A stretch of DNA of 41,195 bases from Alphaproteobacteria bacterium. Its GTDB lineage: Bacteria; Pseudomonadota; Alphaproteobacteria; Ferrovibrionales; Ferrovibrionaceae. The notes under the pieces were generated by a model that made no database searches, had not been told where the DNA came from, and saw nothing but the letters and a program-made list of their open reading frames with translations. The position numbers and the translations under genes were made by a program. Location: contig JAHCJQ010000019.1 in the NCBI GenBank assembly GCA_026126215.1, positions 1 to 41,195 on the forward strand, read 5' to 3'. Shown in pieces: positions 31,258 to 39,516 of this stretch. Numbering within the stretch: the stretch's first letter is position 1; every line of letters starts with the position of its first letter.

Positions 31258-32493
31258 ATGACTGTCGCCACCATATATTACAACCTTAACTTCAACTTCC
31301 TGACGGATGCTTTGCGGCTGGGCACGGTCGTCGGCGATCCCGGCGCCACGGAGTTCGCGATTGCCCATAGCGGCGCGCTTCTGGTGGTGCGTGGCAGCGG
31401 CTTTACCTTCGACGCGACCGGCCGGCCGCAGGCGGGCGAGGCGGCGCGGGCGACCTCGATGGCGCTTCTGCTCGAATTCCGCCAGGCACCGCTCCTCACC
31501 CTCGAGGAATTCGACATCAACATGGCGCAGTTGCTGTCGTCGGCGCTCGACAGACAATATGGCGCGGTCTTCGACCTTTTCTTCGCCGGCGACGATATCG
31601 TCCGCCTGGGCCCGGGCTATACCGGCTCGTTCGCCCCGGGCACCGGGGCCGATACCTATTTCGGCAACGCAAACAATGGCACCTATCAGTTGGACGACGC
31701 CGGCGACCGGGTGATCGAGACGGCCAATGGCGGCGAGCGCGATCGGGTGGAACTGACTTACGGCGCGGCGGGGGAAACGCTTCCCGCCATCGCCCTCGGA
31801 TCGGGCCGGTTCGCCGGCATCGAGCAGTTGCGCTATCTGGGTCAGGCCAACGATACCCTGACCGGTGGAAGCGGCAACGACGTGCTCGATGGCGGCGCGG
31901 GGCGCGACCGCATGATTGGCGGGGCCGGCGACGATCTCTACATCGTCGACGATGCCGGCGACCGCATCGTCGAGGGCGCGCAACAGGGTTTCGACAATGT
32001 GGAGGTGCGAGGTCTCGCCGCCTGGACGCTGGGCGCCAACCTGGAAGGTCTGCGCTATGTGGGGCAGGGCAATTTCCGTGGTGCCGGCAACGGGCTGCAC
32101 AATTACATCGAGGGCGGTGACGGCGCCGACACGCTTTCGGGCGCAGCCGGGAACGACACGCTGGTGGGCGGGGCAGGCGCCGACCTGCTGACCGGCGGGA
32201 CGGGCGCGGATGTCTTCAGGCTGTTGGCGGATGGGGCGTCCGACACCGTCACCGACTTCAGCCGCGCGCAGGGCGATCGCATCGATATTCGTAGTTTGTT
32301 GCAGGACCTGCCGGCAGGAGGCCTTGCCGACCTGGTGGCGGGCGGCTATCTCCGCTTCGCGGCGCAGGGCGGCGACCTCGGCATCTATTTCGACAGGGAT
32401 GGCGCGGCAGGCGGCGGCGAGGAACTGCTGGCCGGCGTGCTGCGCGGCCAGGCCGGCCTGGTGCTGCAGGCGGAGGATTTCATCCTCTTCTGA
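31258..32493 (+). CDS. RTX calcium-binding repeat protein, probably type I secreted
   Basis: The 411-aa acidic protein has no N-terminal signal peptide. Residues 1-200 are a beta-rich region with no recognised enzyme. RTX nonapeptide repeats occur in two blocks, about 203-226 (LTGGSGNDVLDGGAGRDRMI) and 286-320 (EGGDGADTLSGAAGNDTLVG), separated by a GADVF-like DDLYIVDDAGDRIVEG unit. The C-terminus (SDTVTDFSRAQGDRIDIRSL, ending DFILF) resembles the serralysin-type secretion region. RTX proteins leave through type I secretion and fold on external calcium. No ABC/MFP/TolC secretion genes are adjacent, so export would use a distant machine. GAGGG lies upstream of the ATG. Role unknown. Confidence 0.85.
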   Translation: MTVATIYYNLNFNFLTDALRLGTVVGDPGATEFAIAHSGALLVVRGSGFTFDATGRPQAGEAARATSMALLLEFRQAPLLTLEEFDINMAQLLSSALDRQYGAVFDLFFAGDDIVRLGPGYTGSFAPGTGADTYFGNANNGTYQLDDAGDRVIETANGGERDRVELTYGAAGETLPAIALGSGRFAGIEQLRYLGQANDTLTGGSGNDVLDGGAGRDRMIGGAGDDLYIVDDAGDRIVEGAQQGFDNVEVRGLAAWTLGANLEGLRYVGQGNFRGAGNGLHNYIEGGDGADTLSGAAGNDTLVGGAGADLLTGGTGADVFRLLADGASDTVTDFSRAQGDRIDIRSLLQDLPAGGLADLVAGGYLRFAAQGGDLGIYFDRDGAAGGGEELLAGVLRGQAGLVLQAEDFILF

Positions 32494-32521
32494 TTGGCCA
32501 TCGTCCGCTTCTCCGCGCGGC

Positions 32522-33313
32522 TCAGCGGATGACGAGGCCCTGGCTGGTCGGCAGCTCGAGGACATGGCAGCCGCGCGCGGCGAACCAGGCGCGCTCGGCG
32601 TCCCGCTGGTCGCGATAGCCCTGGTAGCCGTAATCGTCCAGCACGATGACGCCGCCCGGCACGACGCGGTCGAAGAAGAATTCGAGCGCGCCGATCTCGG
32701 GCGCCACCGCGTTCATGTCGATATGCAGGAAGGCGACCTGGCGCGGCGCGCCGGCATGGAGCACCTCCGGCACCGAGCCTTTCACCACCCAGACATTGGG
32801 CAGGTCGGCGAAGCGGGCGCGCGTGCGCTCGAACAGGTCGCCGCCGATCTCGGGCATGCGCGTATGGCTGCTGCCCGGCGGATACTCGAACAGGTCGTAG
32901 AGCCAGTAACGCCGGGGCAGGCTGCCGAAATCCAGCGCGTCGCAGAGGATGCGGGCCGAAGTGCCCTTGTAGCAGCCGCATTCGACGAAATCGCCGGGCC
33001 GGCGCAGGCCGTTCCGCGCCGCCCAGTAGAGCACCGCCGTGCGCCAGACGATGCTGCGTTCCACCTCGTTGGTGGCATGGCGCGCGACGGCCGCCATGAA
33101 CGCCTCGTCTTCGAGAAAGGAAAGGTTCTTGCTGAAAGTGATGAGGTTGTCGCCGGTGAAGATGCCGCTGGCCCAGCCGCCCCCGAGCGTGCCCAGCATC
33201 TGCTCGAGGCCGGCGGCAAAACGGGCACGGTCGCGCACGCCGAAGAAGGTCGGACCGAACCATCCGTTCAAATTGCGGGGGGTGGCGTCCCCGGCCTCGA
33301 TTTCGCTCTGCAT
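32522..33313 (-). CDS. TylF/MycF-family SAM-dependent methyltransferase
   Basis: The 263-aa class I methyltransferase. The SAM loop is DFVECGCYKGTSARIL (about residues 108-123). Downstream, VAFLHIDMNAVAPEIGALEF and VVPGGVIVLDDYGYQGYRDQ match the metal-binding Asp region (HIDMN and DDYGYQG) of TylF/MycF macrolide-sugar O-methyltransferases and of related capsule or O-antigen enzymes. The substrate is probably a sugar or sugar-linked molecule. The gene is isolated; there are no glycan biosynthesis genes nearby. It is convergent with the RTX gene, with only 28 bp between stops and no clear terminator. Confidence 0.87.
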   Translation of the reverse strand: MQSEIEAGDATPRNLNGWFGPTFFGVRDRARFAAGLEQMLGTLGGGWASGIFTGDNLITFSKNLSFLEDEAFMAAVARHATNEVERSIVWRTAVLYWAARNGLRRPGDFVECGCYKGTSARILCDALDFGSLPRRYWLYDLFEYPPGSSHTRMPEIGGDLFERTRARFADLPNVWVVKGSVPEVLHAGAPRQVAFLHIDMNAVAPEIGALEFFFDRVVPGGVIVLDDYGYQGYRDQRDAERAWFAARGCHVLELPTSQGLVIR

Positions 33314-33431
33314 GGAGGGGACAATCTAGCGCCGGGCGCGATCATTGCCGGTCAAATTCGCGTCAACAATCGGTGCCTTGGCCGGTCGAGCGCGCTTCCG
33401 CACCCAGGGCCCATGCGCTAGATTTCCGGCC

Positions 33432-33725
33432 ATGACCGAGGCGAAGCCCACCACGGCCCAGCTCAAGTATCTCCGGCGCGGGCTGACCCAGGCCGGCGGC
33501 AAACTGCCGCTGTTCGACGAGGAAGGCCAGCGTGTCGCGCCGGCCACCATACAGTCCTGTATCGAGCGCGGCTGGGCCGAACCCTGGTTCGCCAATCCGA
33601 TCAAGCCCGACTGGCTGGTTTGCCGCCTGAGCGAGCAGGGCCGCCGGCTGCTGGCCGACACACCCGGCGCCACCGGCCGCGTGCTGCCTTTCTCCGGTGG
33701 ACAATCGGCGAGGGAGAAACCATGA
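33432..33725 (+). CDS. Small conserved-looking hypothetical protein, 97 aa
   Basis: I do not recognise a named family. The protein begins MTEAKPTTAQLKYLRRGLTQ and contains LPLFDEEGQRVAPATIQSCI, ERGWAEPWFANPIKPDWLVC and RLSEQGRRLLADT. The pattern (helix, RGxTQ, then CIERGWAEPWxxNPxKPDWLVC, LSxxGRRLL) suggests a winged-helix-like fold such as seen in small DNA-binding proteins. The start at 33432 has no clear ribosome site, but CTAGAT ends 9 bp upstream and may be a -10 box, implying a leaderless message. It overlaps the NnrU-family gene by 4 bp (ATGA), so the two are co-translated. Confidence 0.7.
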   Translation: MTEAKPTTAQLKYLRRGLTQAGGKLPLFDEEGQRVAPATIQSCIERGWAEPWFANPIKPDWLVCRLSEQGRRLLADTPGATGRVLPFSGGQSAREKP

Positions 33726-34429
33726 CATCCGGACAGTTCGTCATGTTCCTGGCGGCGGCCTTCTGGGTGCTGCTGCATGTGGGGCTCGCCGGCTCGCCGC
33801 TGCGCTGGCGCCTGGTCGGCGCCATCGGCGAGAACGGCTTTCGCGGCCTGTTCTCGCTGCTCTCCGCCGTCGGCCTGTTCTTTCTGATCTGGGCCTATGG
33901 GCAGGCGCGCTCGCCCGATCACTTCTACGGGCTATGGGTGGCGGATCGCTGGACCTACTTTATCCCGATCGTGATCATGCCCTTCGCCTTCCTGCTGCTG
34001 GTCGCCGCGCTCACGCCGCGCAACGTCACACTGGCCGGTGCCGACATGGTGGCGAGGGGCGAGGTGGAGCCGCGCGGCATTTTCCGCATCACCCGCCACC
34101 CAATGCTGTGGGCCTTCGCCCTCTGGGCGGCGGCCCATATTCCGCCGAACGGCGATCTTGGCTCGCTGCAGCTTTTCCTGGCGGTCTTGATCGTCTCGGT
34201 CGCGGGCATGTTCTCGATCGATCGCAAGCGCGCGCGCCAGCAGCCCGCGACATGGCCGGCCTATGCCGCTGCCACCTCGGTCCTGCCCTTCGGCGCCATC
34301 CTCGCCGGACGCAACCGGCTGGCGCTGTCCGAGTTGGGCTGGGGGCGGATCGCGCTGGCGGCGCTCGCGTTTCTGCTGGTCTGGATGTGGCACGGCGCGC
34401 TGATCGGCGTTTCCGCTCTGCCGGGCTGA
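33722..34429 (+). CDS. NnrU-family integral membrane protein
   Basis: The 235-aa inner-membrane protein has six to seven hydrophobic segments. NnrU hallmarks: IGENGFRGLFSLLSAVGLFF (about 39-58), RGIFRITRHPMLWAFALWAA (about 117-136) and PNGDLGSLQLFLAVLIVSVA. The GIFRITRHPML sequence resembles the isoprenylcysteine methyltransferase/NnrU core. NnrU was first linked to nitrite/nitric oxide respiration, and many members occur outside such loci, as here; its activity is unknown. The start has GAGGGAG at good spacing and overlaps the upstream gene. It meets the convergent NHL gene with only 4 bp between stops. Confidence 0.9.
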   Translation: MTSGQFVMFLAAAFWVLLHVGLAGSPLRWRLVGAIGENGFRGLFSLLSAVGLFFLIWAYGQARSPDHFYGLWVADRWTYFIPIVIMPFAFLLLVAALTPRNVTLAGADMVARGEVEPRGIFRITRHPMLWAFALWAAAHIPPNGDLGSLQLFLAVLIVSVAGMFSIDRKRARQQPATWPAYAAATSVLPFGAILAGRNRLALSELGWGRIALAALAFLLVWMWHGALIGVSALPG

Positions 34430-34433
34430 TCTT

Positions 34434-35891
34434 TCAGCGAAACCAGGTGCGATAGCAGCGCGCCGCGCGGTCGTAGCGCAGGATGCGGTGATTGCCGGTA
34501 TCGGCGAGGAAGATCGCGCCCTGCCACAGGCAGAGCCCGGCCGGCTCGCGGAGCGGCAGGCAGAGCGGGTCCTCGCAGTGGAAGTCCCCGCCATATTCCT
34601 CCACCCGGTCCGCCGCCTGGTCGATGCGGCGCATCGTGTCGTTGAAGCTGTCCGCCACGAGGATGGCGCTGCCATCCGGCGCCAGATCGAGGGGATGCTG
34701 CAGACGCGCCGAGGTGAGCGGTCCGTCGATACGGCCGAACTCGAACAGGCCGGCACCGACCAGGGTCGAAACTTTTCCGCTTGCCAGGTGGAGGCGGCGG
34801 ATGGCGGAGGTCTCGGCATCGGCGAAAACGATCCCCTCGCCATCGGCCTCCAGCGCCAGCGCGGAGGGTTGCGCCAGGCAGGCATCCGCCTGCCCGCCAT
34901 CGCGCAGACCCTCGGCGCCGGTGCCGGCGAGGCGGCGCAGCATGCCGCTGCCCAGGTCGATCGCGCCGAGCTGGTGCGTGCCGGCATTCGCGAAATAAAG
35001 CACACCGTTCCCGACCGCGAGGTCCCAGGGCGAGGCAAGCGCGGTCTCGCGCGCCGGCGTCGGCGCCGGCCCAAGCCGTCGGCCGCGTCGGCCAAGGCCG
35101 GCGATGGTGCCGACCCGACCTGCCGCGAGGTCGATGCAGCGGATGGCATGGTTGCCACTATCGGCGACGTAAAGCCGCCCATCGCCGGCAGCAATGCCCT
35201 GCGGGGCAGTGAAGCGGGCATGGCCTTCTGTGCCGTCGGCGAGGCCCGGCTCGCCCGTGCCGAAGACGGCCGTCTCGTTCCCTTCCGGATCGAGCAGCAA
35301 TACGCGGTTGTGGCCGGTATCGGCAACCGCCAGCAGCTCGCGCCCGTCGGGAAGCCGGAAAGGTCGGATCTTGCCTGGAAAGCGCAGCCTTGCGGCCGCC
35401 GGTTCTGGCGCCGCCCCCGTCTGTCGCGGCAGCTCCGGCAGCGCTTCCGGGGTTGCTTCCACCAGCCGGCCGACGGCGGCCAGCAGCTTGGCGGCGTCCG
35501 GTTCGCCCGCATGCTGTCCGACCACGTAGCTATCGGCGGAAAGAAAGACGAGGGTCGGCCAGGCCCGCACCGCATACTGTTTCCAGAGCTGGAACTTCGT
35601 GTCCTGGACGACCGGATGTCGGATGTCGAGCCGGGCAATGGCCTGGCGCAGCCTGCCGATCTCGCGCTCCGCCGGAAACTTCGGCGAATGCACGCCGATC
35701 ACGACCGCCTGGTGCGGGAAGCGGTCCTCGACCTGGCGCAGCGCCGGCAGCACATGCAGGCAATTGATGCAGCAGGAGGTCCAGAAATCCAGGATGACCA
35801 CGCGGCCACGCAGTGCGGCGAGGCCAAGCGGGGCATCGGTGTTCAGCCAGACGAGGCCGGGTAGGTCGAGTTCGGGGGCGCGGACGGCCAT
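34434..35891 (-). CDS. Thioredoxin-like plus NHL-repeat protein (NHLRC2-like)
   Basis: The 485-aa protein fuses an N-terminal thioredoxin-like domain to an NHL beta-propeller. The redox motif is DFWTSCCINC (C40-C41-I-N-C44), the same CCINC form remembered for human NHLRC2; C41 and C44 make the CxxC pair. Residues 30-150 form the thioredoxin fold (FLSADSYVVGQHAGE at about 115-130). From about 170 on there are five or six propeller blades (LAVADTGHNRVLLLDPEGNE, LYVADSGNHAIRCIDLAAGR, LYFANAGTHQLGAIDLGSG, ILVADSFNDTMRRIDQAADR, FLADTGNHRILRYDRAARC). No signal peptide, so it appears cytoplasmic. The bacterial role is unknown; redox-dependent binding is a guess. 91 bp divergent from the LysE-family gene. 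Confidence 0.92.
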   Translation of the reverse strand: MAVRAPELDLPGLVWLNTDAPLGLAALRGRVVILDFWTSCCINCLHVLPALRQVEDRFPHQAVVIGVHSPKFPAEREIGRLRQAIARLDIRHPVVQDTKFQLWKQYAVRAWPTLVFLSADSYVVGQHAGEPDAAKLLAAVGRLVEATPEALPELPRQTGAAPEPAAARLRFPGKIRPFRLPDGRELLAVADTGHNRVLLLDPEGNETAVFGTGEPGLADGTEGHARFTAPQGIAAGDGRLYVADSGNHAIRCIDLAAGRVGTIAGLGRRGRRLGPAPTPARETALASPWDLAVGNGVLYFANAGTHQLGAIDLGSGMLRRLAGTGAEGLRDGGQADACLAQPSALALEADGEGIVFADAETSAIRRLHLASGKVSTLVGAGLFEFGRIDGPLTSARLQHPLDLAPDGSAILVADSFNDTMRRIDQAADRVEEYGGDFHCEDPLCLPLREPAGLCLWQGAIFLADTGNHRILRYDRAARCYRTWFR

Positions 35892-35982
35892 GATGCCAGT
35901 CTAGGGTATCGTGCCATCCGCCGCCCGTCGCAAGAACGTGATGCTTGGGCGGTAACGGCATCTGCGCTATCCATCGCCGGCC

Positions 35983-36630
35983 ATGACCCCGTTCGCCAGT
36001 TTCCTGAGCGGCCTGCTGATCGGTGTTGCGATTGCCGCGCCGGTCGGCCCGATCGGCGTGCTCTGCATCCGCCGCGCGCTGGCGCATGGCCGGCTGTCCG
36101 GCTTCGTCTCCGGCCTCGGCGCCGCTGTCGCCGATGCACTCTATGGAGTCGTCGCCGCTTTCGGCCTGAGCATCGTCATGCAGACCCTGGTCGGCCTGCA
36201 GGCCTGGCTGCAGGCCGGCGGTGCCGCCTTCCTGCTGCTGCTCGCCATCCGTATCGCCCGCGCCCCGGTGCCCGAAATCGGCACGGCGCCGGCCGGTCTC
36301 GGCGCCGGTGCCCTGGCGGTTCAGTTCCTCGGCGTCTTCCTTCTCACGCTCGCCAATCCCGCAACCATCCTCTCCTTCATTGCGATCTTCGCCGGCGCCG
36401 GCCTCGGCGCGGGGGCGGGCGAGGGCGCGCTGCGCCTCGATGCCGCGGCGGCGATGGTGGGCGGGGTGTTTCTCGGCTCGGCCGCCTGGTGGCTGCTGCT
36501 CTCCCAGGGTGTCGCGCTGTTCCGCCACCGGCTCGGCGGGCCGGGACTGAAGCTGGTGAACCTCGCGTCCGCCGCCATGCTGGGCGCTTTTGCCTTGTGG
36601 ACGCTGCGGCAGCTCCTCGTGCGGATCTGA
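35983..36630 (+). CDS. LysE-family amino-acid or small-molecule exporter
   Basis: The 215-aa membrane protein has about six helices. It opens MTPFASFLSGLLIGVAIAAP-VGPIGVLCIRRAL, the LysE/RhtB signature. NPATILSFIAIFAGAG (about 124-139) and GVFLGSAAWWLLLSQGV also fit. These exporters release amino acids or similar solutes by proton antiport; the substrate here is unknown. Divergent from the NHLRC2-like gene. Its 3' side is a 227-bp spacer before the peptide ABC transporter. Confidence 0.9.
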   Translation: MTPFASFLSGLLIGVAIAAPVGPIGVLCIRRALAHGRLSGFVSGLGAAVADALYGVVAAFGLSIVMQTLVGLQAWLQAGGAAFLLLLAIRIARAPVPEIGTAPAGLGAGALAVQFLGVFLLTLANPATILSFIAIFAGAGLGAGAGEGALRLDAAAAMVGGVFLGSAAWWLLLSQGVALFRHRLGGPGLKLVNLASAAMLGAFALWTLRQLLVRI

Positions 36631-36677
36631 CAAGCTCGTGAATGTGCCGCGGTCGCCGGCTTTCTACGCAAGGCCAC

Positions 36678-36706
36678 TGGACATGGCGGTTTGGCCGACC
36701 CTAGAC
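36678..36706 (+). promoter_or_regulatory. Candidate promoter of the dipeptide ABC operon
   Basis: TGGACA (5 of 6 to TTGACA), a 17-bp spacer, and CTAGAC, a fair match to the alphaproteobacterial CTATAT -10. Transcription would begin near 36713, leaving about 145 bases of GC-rich leader before the ATG at 36858. No riboswitch was recognised in it. Found by eye only; spacing and the -35 are its best support. Confidence 0.35.
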
Positions 36707-36857
36707 TGTGGCCGGATTGTGACCGGTCCGCCGCGCGCGGCCGGTCTGTTCGCCGCCGCGCTCCGGCCTGGGCCGCTGCCGGCGCGGCGATATCGAGGTT
36801 TCCGGCCGGCCGCCACAAGCCGTCCGGGCCGTGGCCGATACAGGGAGTGAAAAGCAG

Positions 36858-38462
36858 ATGCGATTCAAATCGATGCTCAAGGCCAGCGCCTTGGCGTTGG
36901 CCTTTGCCGTGCCGGTCACGCTGGCGGGCATGGCCGAGGCCAAGACGTTCCGCTTCGCCAATGACGGCGATCTCGGCTCCATGGACCCCTATTACCGGAA
37001 CGAGACCTTTTCCCTCACGGTGCTGAACAACGTCTATGAGGGTCTGTTCCGCCGTAAGCCGGACCTCACCATCGAGGCCTCGCTGGCCGAGAGCTGGAGT
37101 CAGCCGAACCCGACGACCTGGCGCTTCAACCTGCGCAAGGGCGTCAAGTTCCAGGACGGCACGCCCTTTACCGCCGACGACGTGGTCTTCTCGATCAACC
37201 GTGCGGCGACGCCACCTTCGAACATGGTCGGCTATTTCGCCAGCTTCCAGGAAGTGAAGAAAGTCGACGATTACACGGTCGACTACATCACCAAGTTCCC
37301 CGACCCGCTGATCCCCGACAATCTGGCCTATATCTTCATCATGTCGAAGGCCTGGGCGGAGAAGCACGGGGCGCAGAAGGCGACCGATCTCACCAAGCCG
37401 ACGGAGGAGAATTACGCCACCCGCAACGCCAATGGCACCGGTCCCTTCACACTGAAATCGCGCGAGCCGAACTCGCGGACGACCTTTGCCCGCAACGCCG
37501 ACTGGTGGGACAAGTCGGCAAAGACCAATGTCACCGAGGTGAATTTCTCGGTGGTCTCGAACGCGGCGACCCGCACGGCGGCGCTGCTCTCCGGCGAGGT
37601 CGACATGGTCTACACCGTGCCGCCGCAGGACGTGGAGCGCATCTCCCGCAATCCGGGCACCAAGATCCTGCAGACGGCGGAGACTCGCGTCGTCTATCTG
37701 GGTTTCGACCAGTCGCGCGACGAACTCCTCGAATCGAACATCAAGGGCAAGAACCCGTTCAAGGACGCCCGTGTCCGCGAGGCATTCTACCGCGCCATCG
37801 ATATCGAGGCGATCAAGTCGCGCGTCATGCGCGGCCAGGCGACGCCGACCGCGCTCATGGTTGCGCCCGGCGTGCGCGGCTACTCCAAGACACTCGATGT
37901 CCGCCCGAAGCATGACGTGGCGCTGTCCAAGAAGCTGCTTGCCGATGCCGGTTACCCGAACGGCTTCGAGGTCGGTCTCGACTGCCCGAACGACCGCTAC
38001 GTCAACGACGAGGCGATCTGCCAGGCGGTCACGGCCATGCTGGCGCGGGCCGGCGTGAAGGTGAACCTGAACGCCCAGACCCGCACCAAGTATTTCGCGA
38101 AGATCCTGGGCCCCGGCTACACCACCAGCTTCTTCATGCTGGGCTGGGCACCGGCAACGGTGGACAGCCACAACGCCTTCCTGAACCTGATCCAGACCAG
38201 GAGCGCGGAGAAGAAGACCGGCACCTTCAATGTCGGCGGCTATTCGAACCCGAAGTTCGACGAGCTGGCGGACAAGATCGCGCAAGAGACCGACGATGCG
38301 AAGCGGTCGGCGATGATCGCCGAGGCGACCCGCATCTATGTCGACGACTTCGCCTATATCCCGCTGCATGCGCAGGCCCTGATCTGGGCGGTGCGCGACA
38401 ATATCGAGATCGCCCAGTATGCCGACAACGAGATGCCCTGGCGGCATATCGTGGTGAAGTAG
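36858..38462 (+). CDS. Dipeptide/oligopeptide-type ABC substrate-binding protein (SBP_bac_5)
   Basis: Periplasmic receptor of 534 aa. The signal peptide MRFKSMLKASALALAFAVPV runs to AGMAEA (about residue 29). Cluster C SBP features: LGSMDPYYRNETFSLTVLNN (about 39-58), YEGLFRRKPDLTIEASLAES, WRFNLRKGVKFQDGTPFTAD, and DARVREAFYRAIDIEAIKSR near 310. The C-terminal half holds FFMLGWAPATVDSHNAFLNL and YVDDFAYIPLHAQALIWAVR. It binds a peptide, opine or other bulky solute; the ligand is not readable. The start at 36858 has GGGAG about 11 bp upstream, rather far. A strong hairpin lies after its stop and before the permeases. Normal length, intact. Confidence 0.94.
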   Translation: MRFKSMLKASALALAFAVPVTLAGMAEAKTFRFANDGDLGSMDPYYRNETFSLTVLNNVYEGLFRRKPDLTIEASLAESWSQPNPTTWRFNLRKGVKFQDGTPFTADDVVFSINRAATPPSNMVGYFASFQEVKKVDDYTVDYITKFPDPLIPDNLAYIFIMSKAWAEKHGAQKATDLTKPTEENYATRNANGTGPFTLKSREPNSRTTFARNADWWDKSAKTNVTEVNFSVVSNAATRTAALLSGEVDMVYTVPPQDVERISRNPGTKILQTAETRVVYLGFDQSRDELLESNIKGKNPFKDARVREAFYRAIDIEAIKSRVMRGQATPTALMVAPGVRGYSKTLDVRPKHDVALSKKLLADAGYPNGFEVGLDCPNDRYVNDEAICQAVTAMLARAGVKVNLNAQTRTKYFAKILGPGYTTSFFMLGWAPATVDSHNAFLNLIQTRSAEKKTGTFNVGGYSNPKFDELADKIAQETDDAKRSAMIAEATRIYVDDFAYIPLHAQALIWAVRDNIEIAQYADNEMPWRHIVVK

Positions 38463-38487
38463 GCAAAGGCGATTCCGACGCATCAAG

Positions 38488-38511
38488 CGGCCCGGGCTTC
38501 CGCCCGGGCCG
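38488..38511 (+). other. Perfect hairpin after the binding-protein gene
   Basis: CGGCCCGGGC-TTCC-GCCCGGGCCG is a 10-bp perfect stem with a 4-base loop, 25 bp after the SBP stop and 21 bp before the first permease. There is no T-tract. It probably protects or partly terminates the SBP message, as does the hairpin following dctP. Confidence 0.7.
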
Positions 38512-38532
38512 CCCGTGCTTCATGATCCGCCA

Positions 38533-39516
38533 ATGATCGCCTTCATCCTCAGACGTCTGGCGCAGGCCGTCCTGGTCATGCTGACGGTCGCCTTCATCGC
38601 CTTCGCGATGTTCAACTTCGTCGGCGACCCGATCAACAACATGGTTGGACAGGATACCTCGCTGCAGGACCGCGAGGCGCTCCGCCAGTCGCTCGGCCTC
38701 AACGACCCGCTGGTCCTGCGCTTCGGCCGATTCGTGGCGAACGCGGCGCAGGGCGAGTTCGGCGTAAGCTTCCGGCTCGCGGAGCCGGTGAGCCGGCTGA
38801 TCCTCAATGCACTCCCGGCAACCATGGAACTGGCCATCGTCGCGGCGCTGCTCGCGGTGATCTTCGGCGTCGTGCTCGGCGTCTATACCGGCCTTTATCC
38901 CAACCGCTGGCTGAGCCGCTTCTTCCTCACCATCTCGCTGATCGGCGTCTCCCTGCCGACCTTCCTCATCGGCATTCTTCTGATCCTGGTCTTTGCCGTG
39001 CTGCTCGGCCTGCTGCCTTCCTTCGGTCGCGGCGAAGTGGTGCGGATCGGCTGGTGGAGCACGGGCTTCCTCACCTGGAGCGGCATCAAGGCACTGATCC
39101 TGCCCTCGATCACGCTCGGGCTGTTCCAGATGACCCTGATCATGCGCCTCGTGCGCTCGGAAATGCTCGAGGTAATGCGCGCCGACTACATCAAGTTCGC
39201 GCGTGCGCGCGGCCTGACCAACCGGGCGATAAATTTCGGTCATGCGCTGAAGAACACGCTGGTTCCGGTCATTACCATCACCGGCCTGCAACTCGGCGCC
39301 ATCATCGCCTTCGCCATTATCACCGAGACGGTTTTCCAGTGGCCGGGCATGGGCCTGCTCTTCATCCAGTCCGTGCAGTTCGCCGACATCCCGGTGATGG
39401 CCACCTACCTGATCCTGGTCGCCGTCATCTTCGTGGTCATCAACCTGGTCGTCGACCTGCTCTATTTCGCTGTCGATCCGCGGCTGCGCATTGATGGCGG
39501 ACGTTCGGGTCACTGA
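38533..39516 (+). CDS. Dipeptide-type ABC permease, DppB family
   Basis: Inner-membrane permease of 327 aa with six helices. N-terminal MIAFILRRLAQAVLVMLTVA is typical of DppB/OppB. The coupling motif region reads EMLEVMRADYIKFARARGLT (about 214-233), matching the EAA consensus. GVSLPTFLIGILLILVFAVL and YAVDPRLR-like FAVDPRLRIDGG near the C-terminus fit the family. It forms the transmembrane channel with DppC. The ATG at 38533 is chosen for the family N-terminus; a GTG at 38515 would add six residues. It ends 23 bp inside the dppC-like start if ATG 39494 is used. Confidence 0.93.
   Translation: MIAFILRRLAQAVLVMLTVAFIAFAMFNFVGDPINNMVGQDTSLQDREALRQSLGLNDPLVLRFGRFVANAAQGEFGVSFRLAEPVSRLILNALPATMELAIVAALLAVIFGVVLGVYTGLYPNRWLSRFFLTISLIGVSLPTFLIGILLILVFAVLLGLLPSFGRGEVVRIGWWSTGFLTWSGIKALILPSITLGLFQMTLIMRLVRSEMLEVMRADYIKFARARGLTNRAINFGHALKNTLVPVITITGLQLGAIIAFAIITETVFQWPGMGLLFIQSVQFADIPVMATYLILVAVIFVVINLVVDLLYFAVDPRLRIDGGRSGH

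Noticed and set aside
36707..36857. GC-rich leader before the peptide-binding protein as a possible riboswitch
   Set aside because: No known riboswitch core was recognised, and the apparent pairings are what such base composition gives by chance.
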